Below are positions 1 through 7,176 of a DNA stretch of 64,000 bases, one piece after another. Every line of letters starts with the position of its first letter. Within the stretch, counting starts at the first letter, position 1. Source of the DNA: Streptomyces sp. TSRI0107 (lineage in GTDB: Bacteria > Actinomycetota > Actinomycetes > Streptomycetales > Streptomycetaceae); assembly GCF_001905845.1 (NCBI RefSeq), contig NZ_LIVZ01000004.1:1-64000 (forward strand), given 5' to 3'. The notes beneath the pieces were generated by a model that worked only from the letters and a program-made list of their open reading frames with translations, had not been told where the DNA came from and did not search any database. Made by a program: the position numbers and the translations under genes.

Positions 1-198
1 TGACGACGCACCACGAACAGACCAACGCGCCAACCACTTTGCGGACACGCCCTAGGCCCTGGCGCCGGCACGCAGGCGAGACTTCCACGACCGGGCCCGG
101 CGCGCACGGGTACGGCCGCGCCCCGCGTCCCCACGCGCGCGTACCTCGTACGGGCCCGCGCCCGAGCGCCCCGCCGGGTGCCGCCGCAGGATGGGGAC

Positions 199-1740
199 AT
201 GCCGAACCCCGCCCTGCTGCGCGCCGCCACCCTGACCGCCTCCGCCCTGCTGCTGACCTCCCTGCTCGCGGGGTGCGGCGACGACGAGGCCGAGGACGAG
301 GACCTGACGCGGCAGGAGCTGACCTGGGAGGAGTGCCCGGCGCCGTCGCAGGCGGAGGGCGGCGGTGACTCCCCGTCGCCGCTGCCGGACAACGGGGAGT
401 GGCAGTGCGCCACCATGAAGGCGCCCCGCGACTGGGACGACCCGGACGGCGACACCATCGGGCTCGCGCTGATCCGGGTCAGGGCCACCGGCGACGACCG
501 CATCGGCTCGCTGATCTTCAACTTCGGCGGCCCCGGCGGCTCGGGCGTCACCACGCTGCCCGCCTTCGGCAACGAATACGCGACCCTGCGCACCCGCTAC
601 GACCTGGTGAGCTTCGACCCGCGCGGGGTGGGCCGCAGCGACCCCGTGCTGTGCGAGGACGACCAGCAGCTCGACGCGTACTTCCAGCAGGACGCGACCC
701 CCGACGACGCCGCCGAGCGCACCGAACTGGTGGACAACGTCCGCGGCTTCAACTCGGCCTGCGAGAAGAACTCCAAGACGATGCTGCCGCACGTGCTCAC
801 CACCGACGCGGCCCGCGACATGGACCTGATGCGCCAGGTGCTCGGCGACGAGAAGCTGCACTACTTCGGCATCTCCTACGGCACCGAACTCGGCGGCGTC
901 TACGCCCACCTGTTCCCGAAGAAGGTGGGCCGCGCCGTCTTCGACGCCGTCGTCGACCCGACGGAGACCCCCGAGCAGGGCTCGCTCGGCCAGGCCCGGG
1001 GCTTCCAGCGTGCGCTCGGCAACTTCGCCGAGGACTGCGTGTCGAAGGAGGAGCCCTGCCCGATCGGGGACACCGCCGAGGACGTCGAGAAGCGGATCGC
1101 CACGTTCCTGAAAGACCTCGACAGCAAGCCCATCGAGGGCATCTTCCCGCGCCGGCTGACCCAGACCGCCGCGACCGGCGGCATCGCGCAGGCGCTGTAC
1201 TCGCAGGACTTCTGGGAGTACCTGACCGAGGGCCTGGAGCAGGCGTACGACGGGAACGGGGAGATCCTGATGATGCTGTCCGACTCGATGAACGGACGCA
1301 GCCCCAACGGCGAGTACAGCAACCTCGCCGCGGCCAACGTCTCCATCAACTGCGCCGACGACAAGCCGCGGTACACCCCCGCCTACGTGGAGGAGAAGCT
1401 GCCCGCGTTCCGGGCGGCCTCGCCAATCTTCGGGGACTACCTCGCCTGGGGCATGCTCAGCTGCACCGACTGGGCGGTGCCGGGCGCCGCCGACCACCCC
1501 GACGTGAGCGCGCCGGGCGCCGCGCCGATCCTCGTCGTGGGCAACACCGGTGACCCGGCCACGCCGTACGAGGGCACCCGGAAGATGGTGCGGGCGCTGG
1601 GTCCCGGCGTCGGTGTGGAGCTGACGTACAAGGGGCAGGGGCACGGGGCGTACGACAGCAAGAACAGGTGCGTGCAGGACGCGGTGCACGGCTATCTGCT
1701 GGAGGGGAAGGTGCCGACGGCCGGCACGGTCTGCTCCTAG
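199..1740 (+). CDS. Tap/SlpD/SlpE-like secreted lipoprotein peptidase, copy 1
   Basis: A 513-aa alpha/beta-hydrolase peptidase of the tripeptidyl-aminopeptidase (S33) type, expected to cut short peptides outside the cell while lipid-anchored. The N-terminal hydrophobic helix ends in lipobox LLAGC, followed by an acidic linker. The nucleophile is Ser226 in GISYG, with candidate Asp452 (NTGDPATP) and His482 (GQGHGAY). The ATG at 199 is chosen because AGGATGGGG lies just before it; a GTG at 178 would add residues ahead of the signal peptide. The gene is followed by a closely related copy. It resembles the mycelium-associated proteinases SlpD/SlpE of S. lividans, but exact orthology is not established. 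Confidence 0.9.
   Translation: MPNPALLRAATLTASALLLTSLLAGCGDDEAEDEDLTRQELTWEECPAPSQAEGGGDSPSPLPDNGEWQCATMKAPRDWDDPDGDTIGLALIRVRATGDDRIGSLIFNFGGPGGSGVTTLPAFGNEYATLRTRYDLVSFDPRGVGRSDPVLCEDDQQLDAYFQQDATPDDAAERTELVDNVRGFNSACEKNSKTMLPHVLTTDAARDMDLMRQVLGDEKLHYFGISYGTELGGVYAHLFPKKVGRAVFDAVVDPTETPEQGSLGQARGFQRALGNFAEDCVSKEEPCPIGDTAEDVEKRIATFLKDLDSKPIEGIFPRRLTQTAATGGIAQALYSQDFWEYLTEGLEQAYDGNGEILMMLSDSMNGRSPNGEYSNLAAANVSINCADDKPRYTPAYVEEKLPAFRAASPIFGDYLAWGMLSCTDWAVPGAADHPDVSAPGAAPILVVGNTGDPATPYEGTRKMVRALGPGVGVELTYKGQGHGAYDSKNRCVQDAVHGYLLEGKVPTAGTVCS
811..929 (+). repeat. 119-bp tract identical in the two peptidase genes, copy 1
   Basis: This coding segment around the nucleophile Ser226 is identical, base for base by eye, to 2488-2606 in the next gene. 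Flanking sequence differs at many third codon positions. A second short identical stretch of about 30 bp lies near 484-513. Confidence 0.9.
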
Positions 1741-1777
1741 CGCCCCACGGATCGCGTCGAACCCGCAGGTCAGAACG

Positions 1778-1786
1778 TTATCCACA
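1778..1786 (+). promoter_or_regulatory. Consensus-like DnaA box between the peptidase genes
   Basis: TTATCCACA, the classical DnaA 9-mer, lies 90 bp upstream of the second peptidase start. A second copy occurs at 46654-46662. A single 9-mer may be chance, and no cluster of boxes is present, so this is not an origin. Confidence 0.35.
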
Positions 1787-1875
1787 GCCTGCGACGGTCT
1801 GGGCGGGTTATGCCTAACATGGCCTGACAGCCATTCGCCGGCGAGCGGCGGAGGCCTGCGAGGGGGGATGCGTCC

Positions 1876-3396
1876 ATGGCTCGTTTCGTACGGTGGGCGG
1901 CGCTCGGCGCCACCGCCGCACTGCTGGTGTCGGGGTGCGACGACTCGTCCGGCGACGCACAGTCCGGGAAGAACGGGGACAGCTCGCCGTCCTCGAACTC
2001 CTCGCTGGCGTCGCAGAAGCTCGACTGGGGGCGCTGCGAGGCCACCGACGAGGCGTCGGCACCCGGCGGCGAGTGGCAGTGCGCCACGCTGAAGGTGCCA
2101 CTGGACTGGGACAAGCCCGAGGGCGAGACGATCGGCGTCGCGCTGATACGGGCCGAGGCCACCGGCGACGACCGCATCGGCTCGCTGCTGTTCAACTTCG
2201 GCGGGCCCGGCGGCTCCGGGGTCTCGATGATGCCGTCGTACGCCTCCACTGTCTCCACGCTGCACGAGCGGTACGACCTGGTGAGCTTCGACCCGCGCGG
2301 CGTCGCCGCCAGCGAGGGCGTGCGCTGCCGCGACGACGAGGAGATCCAGGCCGCCGAGGCGAAGGTGGACGCCACCCCCGACACCGCGGCCGAGGAGAAG
2401 GCGTACTTCCAGGACGCCGCCGACTTCGGCAAGGGCTGCCAGAAGGCCGCCGGGAAGCTGCTGCCGCACGTCTCGACCACCGACACCGCCCGCGACATGG
2501 ACCTGATGCGCCAGGTGCTCGGCGACGAGAAGCTGCACTACTTCGGCATCTCCTACGGCACCGAACTCGGCGGCGTCTACGCCCACCTGTTCCCGAAGAA
2601 GGTGGGGCGGATGATCCTGGACGCGGTCGTCGACCCCAGTGCCGACACCGTCGGCCACGCCAAGAACCAGGCGCTGGGCTTCCAGCGCGCGCTGAACGAC
2701 TACCTGGAGTCGACGGGCCAGGACCCCGCGGAGGGCACCCGGAAGATAGCGGACCTGCTGGACCGGATCGACGCCGAACCGCTGCCCACCTCCGCCCCCG
2801 ACCGGAAGCTCACCCAGACCCTCGCGGTGACCGGCATCGTGCTGCCGCTCTACAGCAAGGACGGCTGGCCCGCCTTGACCAGCGCGTTGGAGGCGGCCGA
2901 GGAAGGCGACGGCTCCGAGCTGCTGGCGCTGGCCGACGGCTACAACGAGCGCGACGCGTCGGGCAACTACGGCACCACGACCCACTCCCAGCGCGTCATA
3001 TCGTGCCTCGACGACCGTCAGCGCCCGACACCCGCACAGACGAAGGCGCTCCTGCCCGAGTTCGAGAAGATCTCGCCCGTCTTCGGCGCCTTCCTCGGCT
3101 GGGACACGGCGGGCTGGTGCCACGACTGGCCGGTGGCCGGGCAGCACGACACCCCGGAGGTGAGCGCTCCCGGCGCGCCCCCGATCCTCACCGTCGGCAA
3201 TACCGGCGACCCGGCGACCCCGGTAGAAGGCGCCCGCAGGATGGCGGACGAGCTGGGCAAGGACGTCGGTGTCGTCCTCACCTGGAACGGCGAGGGCCAC
3301 GGCGCCTACGGCAGCGGCAGCGACTGCGTGGACTCGGCGGTGGACACCTACCTGCTGGACGGCACGCCGCCGAAGGACGGCACGGTCTGCTCCTGA
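1876..3396 (+). CDS. Tap/SlpD/SlpE-like secreted lipoprotein peptidase, copy 2
   Basis: A 506-aa paralogue of the preceding gene with the same plan: a signal peptide ending in LLVSGC, a low-complexity linker, then an S33-type alpha/beta-hydrolase peptidase. Nucleophile Ser226 (GISYG), candidate Asp445 (NTGDPATP) and His475 (GEGHGAY). The ATG follows a strong GAGGGGGG site. It is separated from copy 1 by 135 bp, so it may have its own promoter. It probably trims extracellular peptides at the membrane surface, possibly feeding peptide importers such as the one at the right end of this window (inference). Confidence 0.9.
   Translation: MARFVRWAALGATAALLVSGCDDSSGDAQSGKNGDSSPSSNSSLASQKLDWGRCEATDEASAPGGEWQCATLKVPLDWDKPEGETIGVALIRAEATGDDRIGSLLFNFGGPGGSGVSMMPSYASTVSTLHERYDLVSFDPRGVAASEGVRCRDDEEIQAAEAKVDATPDTAAEEKAYFQDAADFGKGCQKAAGKLLPHVSTTDTARDMDLMRQVLGDEKLHYFGISYGTELGGVYAHLFPKKVGRMILDAVVDPSADTVGHAKNQALGFQRALNDYLESTGQDPAEGTRKIADLLDRIDAEPLPTSAPDRKLTQTLAVTGIVLPLYSKDGWPALTSALEAAEEGDGSELLALADGYNERDASGNYGTTTHSQRVISCLDDRQRPTPAQTKALLPEFEKISPVFGAFLGWDTAGWCHDWPVAGQHDTPEVSAPGAPPILTVGNTGDPATPVEGARRMADELGKDVGVVLTWNGEGHGAYGSGSDCVDSAVDTYLLDGTPPKDGTVCS
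2488..2606 (+). repeat. 119-bp tract identical in the two peptidase genes, copy 2
   Basis: Partner of 811-929. Identity stops sharply on both sides, which suggests gene conversion and not only purifying selection. Confidence 0.9.
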
Positions 3397-3555
3397 CCCC
3401 GTCGGCCGCCGGCTCGCACGGGCGGGCCGGCAATGGCGAGTTTCGCCTCACCGTGGCTCTCGAAACACCAGGTCAGCGGCGTGGCGTGGTCGCTGCCGTC
3501 CGGATCTGTGCCAATGGCCACAGCAAGCAGGACACACGTGGGCTCATACTGAGCT

Positions 3556-3777
3556 ATGACAAAGCCTTCGGCACCAAAGCGTCATCTGCCCACCAGCCCC
3601 TTCAAGGCCCCGGTCGCGCCGGCTCCCAAGCACTTCGCCATGGGCGACCAGGTCACGCATGACGTGTACGGCCTGGGCCGGGTGGTCGGCATCGAGGACG
3701 GAATCGCGGCGCTCGTGGATTTCGGCTCGGCGCAGAAGCGGATCCTGAGCCCCTACGCCAAGATGACCAAGCTGTAG
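3556..3777 (+). CDS. Free-standing Tudor-like (UvrD/PcrA C-terminal type) small protein
   Basis: A 73-aa basic protein. The N-terminal 28 residues are Pro/Lys-rich and probably disordered. Residues 29-73 follow the pattern GDxVxHxxxGxGxVxxxxG...VxF....KxIL...AKM, which closely resembles the Tudor-like domain at the C-terminus of PcrA/UvrD helicases, a domain reported to contact RNA polymerase; CarD/TRCF interaction domains are distantly similar. Role is unknown; RNA-polymerase or nucleic-acid contact is inferred. There is no clear Shine-Dalgarno before the ATG, so the start rests on reading frame and the domain being complete. Confidence 0.7.
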   Translation: MTKPSAPKRHLPTSPFKAPVAPAPKHFAMGDQVTHDVYGLGRVVGIEDGIAALVDFGSAQKRILSPYAKMTKL

Positions 3778-3796
3778 GAAACCGTCGTGCCCGGTC

Positions 3797-4036
3797 ATGG
3801 CACGCCAGGTCCCTCAGGGACCTGTAACGAAAGGCAGACCTCTCATCGACCCGACGTCCCTGTTCTCCGCGCTGGAAGGGCAACCCCGCCGTTCCACCGC
3901 AGCGTCGCCCCCTCCGGCGACGAACCCGTTCCAGGCCCCGGACTTCGGAGAAGACGAGATCTTCTCCACCGAGGACGCAGACGCGCCCCAGGCACCCGCC
4001 CCGGGCACGCGCGCGGCGCGGTCCAAGGCCGCCTAG
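3797..4036 (+). CDS. Small Pro/Ala-rich protein of unknown function
   Basis: A 79-aa protein that I do not recognise. It has high-GC third positions throughout and a patterned sequence (a DPTSLFSALEGQ-like helix, then a Pro/Ala-rich segment with an acidic EDEIF patch), so it is probably translated. No good ribosome site precedes the ATG; AGGA lies 17 bp away. It follows the Tudor-like gene by 19 bp and could be co-transcribed. It ends tail-to-tail with the next minus-strand gene, the two stops sharing the palindrome CTAG. Confidence 0.5.
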   Translation: MARQVPQGPVTKGRPLIDPTSLFSALEGQPRRSTAASPPPATNPFQAPDFGEDEIFSTEDADAPQAPAPGTRAARSKAA

Positions 4037-4176
4037 GTGTGCTGTCGGCGGACCACCGCGTAAGTGCACGGCGACCAGCAGAGAGCCTGGCTGTACGTGG
4101 GCCTGCGGCGCAGCCGCCAGCGGTAGACCATGCCGTCGACGACTATGCGCCGCAATCCCTTGCGTCCCAGTGCCAT
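4033..4176 (-). CDS. 47-aa basic protein of unknown function, possibly truncated
   Basis: A 47-aa Arg-rich peptide (VVDGMVYRWRLRRRP core). The ATG at 4176 follows GAGGGGAAG at good spacing, which supports translation; a longer reading from 4236 lacks such a site. I recall longer Streptomyces proteins with a similar Arg-rich core, so the C-terminus here may be cut short; this is not verified. It lies next to the hairpin repeat that starts at 4213, consistent with local rearrangement. Confidence 0.45.
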   Translation of the reverse strand: MALGRKGLRRIVVDGMVYRWRLRRRPTYSQALCWSPCTYAVVRRQHT

Positions 4177-4212
4177 GTCTTCCCCCTCGTGTCCGGGATG
4201 CCAGCCCGTCGC

Positions 4213-4267
4213 CGACCTGCGACGACAGAAGCCCACGGCATCTGAGCTTGTCAGAGCCGTGGGCTTC
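4213..4267. repeat. Left copy of duplicated hairpin flanking the deaminase-ASCH gene
   Basis: A 55-bp direct repeat of 5100-5154 with about 4 mismatches. It contains a 12-bp perfect stem (GAAGCCCACGGC with GCCGTGGGCTTC) plus an inner TCTGA/TCAGA extension, so it can act as a transcription terminator in either direction. The duplication brackets one gene, as expected if the gene was inserted beside the moeZ terminator. Confidence 0.85.
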
Positions 4268-4269
4268 TC

Positions 4270-4294
4270 TGATCACCGGTCTCGCTGACGAGCG
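4270..4294 (+). repeat. Inverted copy of the moeZ stop-codon region
   Basis: This 25-bp segment starting TGATCACCGG is the reverse complement of 5163-5187 with one mismatch. The right copy includes the moeZ stop codon, so the left copy is a fragment of moeZ 3' sequence placed in the opposite orientation. Confidence 0.85.
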
Positions 4295-4317
4295 GTGCCG
4301 GCCGTAGGGTGCTGGGC

Positions 4318-5073
4318 GTGGACAGCACCCTGCAATTGCCGACAGAAGAAGACCTGGAGCTGGTCGAGTTCGCCCAGCGCATTGTGAAGGCCAATGGCGA
4401 CGGGGAGGTGCACACGGTTGGCGCCGCTGTCCGGGATGCGCGAGGACGGATGTTCGGTGGCATCAACCTCTACCACTTCACTGGCGGACCGTGTGCAGAG
4501 CTCGTGGCACTGGGGCATGCCCGTGCGGCAGGAGCACGTGAGCTAACCACCATTGTTGCTGTCGGCGACAGGGGCCGCGGTGTGCTCGCGCCGTGTGGCC
4601 GTGATCGACAAGTCCTGCTCGACCACCATCCAGGCATACGCGTCCTGGTGCCCACGGCCGACGGGGTCCGCAGCATCGGCATAGCGGGCCTCCTACCGCA
4701 CAGCTATGTGTGGGCCGATCAGGCCGCTTCCGCTGAACCGGGCTGCCCTGCGACGGCGAGGCAGTCCTTGTATTTCCATCGGGACTATCTCGACGCCGTC
4801 CGCACCGGGCGGAAGACGACGACCGTTCGCTTCCGTGATCCGGTTGCCACCGGGCCGGTCAACATGGTCTTCGAGCTGGATGAGGAGGTGGTGCTACAGG
4901 GCGTCGTAACGCAGATCATCTCGAAAAGGGTCGACGAGCTGACCGAACAGGACGCCATCGCTGACGGGTTCCGCGATCTCGAAGAACTGCACGACAGGCT
5001 GCGGTACCACTACCCCGACATCGTTCCCGCCGATGATATTGCCATCGTCCAATTCCGCTTGGCTGACGCATAA
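4318..5073 (+). CDS. Cytidine-deaminase-like / ASCH-domain fusion protein
   Basis: A 251-aa two-domain protein. Residues about 5-125 follow the CDA/blasticidin-S-deaminase fold with CAE at 59-61 and PCGRDRQVL from 92. The usual third zinc ligand (Cys in PCxxC) is Asp96 here. Residues about 145-251 are an ASCH domain with RTGRKTTTVR, a LTEQDAIADGF element and a YHYPDI segment, a fold known from the N4-acetylcytidine hydrolase YqfB. A role in modified-cytidine or nucleotide metabolism is inferred. GTG at 4318 is preferred because TAGGGT sits 7 nt before it (leaderless layout); GTG at 4309 is the alternative. It has more A/T-ending codons than its neighbours and lies between duplicated hairpins, so it was probably acquired. 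Confidence 0.8.
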   Translation: MDSTLQLPTEEDLELVEFAQRIVKANGDGEVHTVGAAVRDARGRMFGGINLYHFTGGPCAELVALGHARAAGARELTTIVAVGDRGRGVLAPCGRDRQVLLDHHPGIRVLVPTADGVRSIGIAGLLPHSYVWADQAASAEPGCPATARQSLYFHRDYLDAVRTGRKTTTVRFRDPVATGPVNMVFELDEEVVLQGVVTQIISKRVDELTEQDAIADGFRDLEELHDRLRYHYPDIVPADDIAIVQFRLADA

Positions 5074-5099
5074 ACGGATCTCGCGCTGGCACCCGAGAC

Positions 5100-5154
5100 C
5101 GACCGGCAACGACAGAAGCCCACGGCATCTGAACTGGTCAGAGCCGTGGGCTTC
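5100..5154. terminator. Right copy of duplicated hairpin; terminator between deaminase and moeZ
   Basis: Direct repeat of 4213-4267. It lies between two convergent genes and forms a 12-bp perfect stem, so it is the likely bidirectional terminator for both. Confidence 0.8.
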
Positions 5155-5162
5155 GTCAGTCC

Positions 5163-5187
5163 CGCTCGTCAGCGGGACCGGTGATCA
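5163..5187 (-). repeat. moeZ 3'-end segment repeated in inverse orientation at 4270-4294
   Basis: Includes the moeZ stop codon (5185-5187). 24 of 25 bases match the reverse complement of 4270-4294. Confidence 0.85.
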
Positions 5188-6363
5188 GTAGACCGGCTTG
5201 TGCGGTTCGATCTGGTTGACCCAGCCGATGACGCCGCCGCCGACGTGGACGGCGTCGGCGAAGCCGGCGGACTTGAGGACCGCGAGGACTTCCGCACTGC
5301 GGACGCCCGTCTTGCAGTGCAGGACGATCTTCTTGTCCTGCGGCAGGTTCTCCAGGGCGGTGCCCATGAGGAACTCGTTCTTCGGGATCAGGCGGGCGCC
5401 GGGGATCGAGACGATCTCGTACTCGTTGATCTCGCGGACGTCGATGATGTCGATGTTCTCGCCGTCGTCGATCCACTCCTTGAGCTGCTTGGGAGTGATC
5501 GTCGAATCGGCGGCCGCCGCCTGGGCCTCCTCGGAGACGACGCCGCAGAAGGCCTCGTAGTCGATGAGCTCGGTGACGGTCGGGTTCTCGCCGCAGACCG
5601 CGCAGTTGGGGTCCTTGCGGACCTTGACCTGGCGGTACTGCATCTCCAGGGCGTCGTAGATCATCAGTCGGCCGACCAGCGGCTCGCCGATGCCGGCGAG
5701 GAGCTTGATGGCCTCGTTGACCTGGATGGAGCCGATGGACGCGCAGAGCACGCCCAGGACGCCGCCCTCGGCGCAGGAGGGGACCATGCCGGGGGGCGGG
5801 GGCTCCGGGTAGAGGCAGCGGTAGCAGGGGCCGTGCTCGGACCAGAACACGGAGGCCTGGCCGTCGAAGCGGTAGATCGAACCCCACACGTACGGCTTGT
5901 TCAGCAGCACGCAGGCGTCGTTGACCAGGTAGCGCGTGGCGAAGTTGTCCGTGCCGTCGACGATCAGGTCGTACTGGCTGAAGATGTCCATCACGTTGTC
6001 GGCCTCGAGCCGCTCCTCGTGAAGGATCACGTTCACGTACGGGTTGATGCCGAGGACGGAGTCGCGCGCGGACTCGGCCTTGGAGCGGCCGATGTCGGAC
6101 TGGCTGTGGATGATCTGGCGCTGCAGGTTCGACTCGTCGACCTCGTCGAACTCCACGATGCCGAGCGTGCCCACGCCCGCCGCGGCCAGGTACATCAGGG
6201 CCGGCGAGCCCAGGCCGCCGGCGCCCACACAGAGCACCTTCGCGTTCTTCAGCCGCTTCTGCCCGTCCATCCCGACATCGGGGATGATCAGGTGGCGGGA
6301 GTACCTGCGGACCTCGTCTACGGTGAGCTCAGAAGCCGGCTCGACCAGGGGTGGCAGCGACAC
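5185..6363 (-). CDS. moeZ: Adenylyltransferase/sulfurtransferase MoeZ
   Basis: A 392-aa E1-like protein fused to rhodanese. The N-terminal ThiF/MoeB domain has the nucleotide loop GAGGLGSP starting at 47 and zinc-binding CxxC pairs (CRCLYP, CAVCG). The C-terminal rhodanese domain has catalytic Cys350 in HCKTGVRS. The family adenylates the C-terminal glycine of ubiquitin-like sulfur carriers (MoaD, CysO) and transfers sulfur, serving molybdopterin and cysteine/thiocarboxylate pathways. GTG start with a short GGAG upstream. It is monocistronic and convergent with the deaminase-ASCH gene. Confidence 0.95.
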   Translation of the reverse strand: MSLPPLVEPASELTVDEVRRYSRHLIIPDVGMDGQKRLKNAKVLCVGAGGLGSPALMYLAAAGVGTLGIVEFDEVDESNLQRQIIHSQSDIGRSKAESARDSVLGINPYVNVILHEERLEADNVMDIFSQYDLIVDGTDNFATRYLVNDACVLLNKPYVWGSIYRFDGQASVFWSEHGPCYRCLYPEPPPPGMVPSCAEGGVLGVLCASIGSIQVNEAIKLLAGIGEPLVGRLMIYDALEMQYRQVKVRKDPNCAVCGENPTVTELIDYEAFCGVVSEEAQAAAADSTITPKQLKEWIDDGENIDIIDVREINEYEIVSIPGARLIPKNEFLMGTALENLPQDKKIVLHCKTGVRSAEVLAVLKSAGFADAVHVGGGVIGWVNQIEPHKPVY

Positions 6364-6426
6364 GGGGACTCCGTTGGTCGGTCAATCAGTACGGTTGTTC
6401 TTGCCGTAACACTGCCATGGCCTTTT

Positions 6427-7176
6427 TCATTCCGAGACACCTGTTCCGATCCGCGAGACGATTTCGTCCCAGTAGCCGGGCATGGTCTCCCACGGGTCGG
6501 TTCGTCCGCCGCGATCCGTGCGGTCGGTGAACCAGATCGTGGCCGCTCCCTGCCAGCGGGCGATGCGCAGCGCCTCGTCCAGATGGCCGCCCGGGATGCC
6601 GTGGACGAAGTGGCAGAAGCGCTCGGGCGGATAGTCGGCGGTCCAGGCCGCCGCCTGCGACCAGCGGTAGTCGCTCCAGGGTCCGGAGAAGGTCACGAGC
6701 TGGTCGGCGTTCTCGGCGTAGCCGGGATGCGGGTGGGTGCCGTGACCCAGGACGATGTGGGCATCGTCGCGCAGCGTCCGGAGTGTGGTGACCGTCCGGC
6801 GTGTCTCGGGGAGCGAGACGCGGTCGGTCGGGCAGCGGTCCAGCAGGAAGCCGTCGGCCTGGTACCAGTCCAGGTAGCGGTGGGCGTCGGTGATCGTCTC
6901 GCCGAAGTCGCGGGCGCCGTGGACGGCATCCAGACGGCCGAGGACACGGACGCCCGCGCCGCGCAGCCGCGCGGCCGCCTGGAGGCAGTGCGGGTCGGGA
7001 CGGGTTCCGGGGCCGGCGGCGACGTCGAGGACGACCCAGTCCAGGGGCGTGCCCGGGCGGGTCAGCTCGCCCCACTCGGCCGGCGCCAGCAGCGGGTGGG
7101 CGTAGCCGGGGACGCCCAGGCCGGTGCGGACGCCGGTCCCCGACGCGGTCGCCGCGGCGCTGGTCAGATGCGGCAT
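6427..7176 (-). CDS. Spherulin-4-like glycoside hydrolase family protein
   Basis: A 249-aa protein of the spherulation-specific family 4 type: GVPGYAHPL start, DWVVLDVAAGPG, then GFLLDRC and GHGTHPHPGY, which fits a TIM-barrel hydrolase. Related fungal Sph3 enzymes (GH135) act on galactosamine-containing polymers; the substrate here is unproven. No signal peptide is seen, so it may work in the cytoplasm or leave by another route. The ATG overlaps the end of the epimerase gene by 13 bp, indicating coupled translation. It is the last gene of the exopolysaccharide-like operon. Confidence 0.75.
   Translation of the reverse strand: MPHLTSAAATASGTGVRTGLGVPGYAHPLLAPAEWGELTRPGTPLDWVVLDVAAGPGTRPDPHCLQAAARLRGAGVRVLGRLDAVHGARDFGETITDAHRYLDWYQADGFLLDRCPTDRVSLPETRRTVTTLRTLRDDAHIVLGHGTHPHPGYAENADQLVTFSGPWSDYRWSQAAAWTADYPPERFCHFVHGIPGGHLDEALRIARWQGAATIWFTDRTDRGGRTDPWETMPGYWDEIVSRIGTGVSE

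Noticed and set aside
1778..1786. DnaA box as part of a replication origin
   Set aside because: It is a single box with no cluster and no dnaA or dnaN genes.
52..3300. Very long open frame on the minus strand opposite both peptidase genes
   Set aside because: It is the high-GC shadow of two well-supported plus-strand genes; its composition is Arg/Gly/Val-rich and shows no domain.
4213..4267. Hairpin repeat as a tRNA-type attachment site
   Set aside because: It cannot fold as a tRNA, there is no integrase, and the stem fits a terminator.
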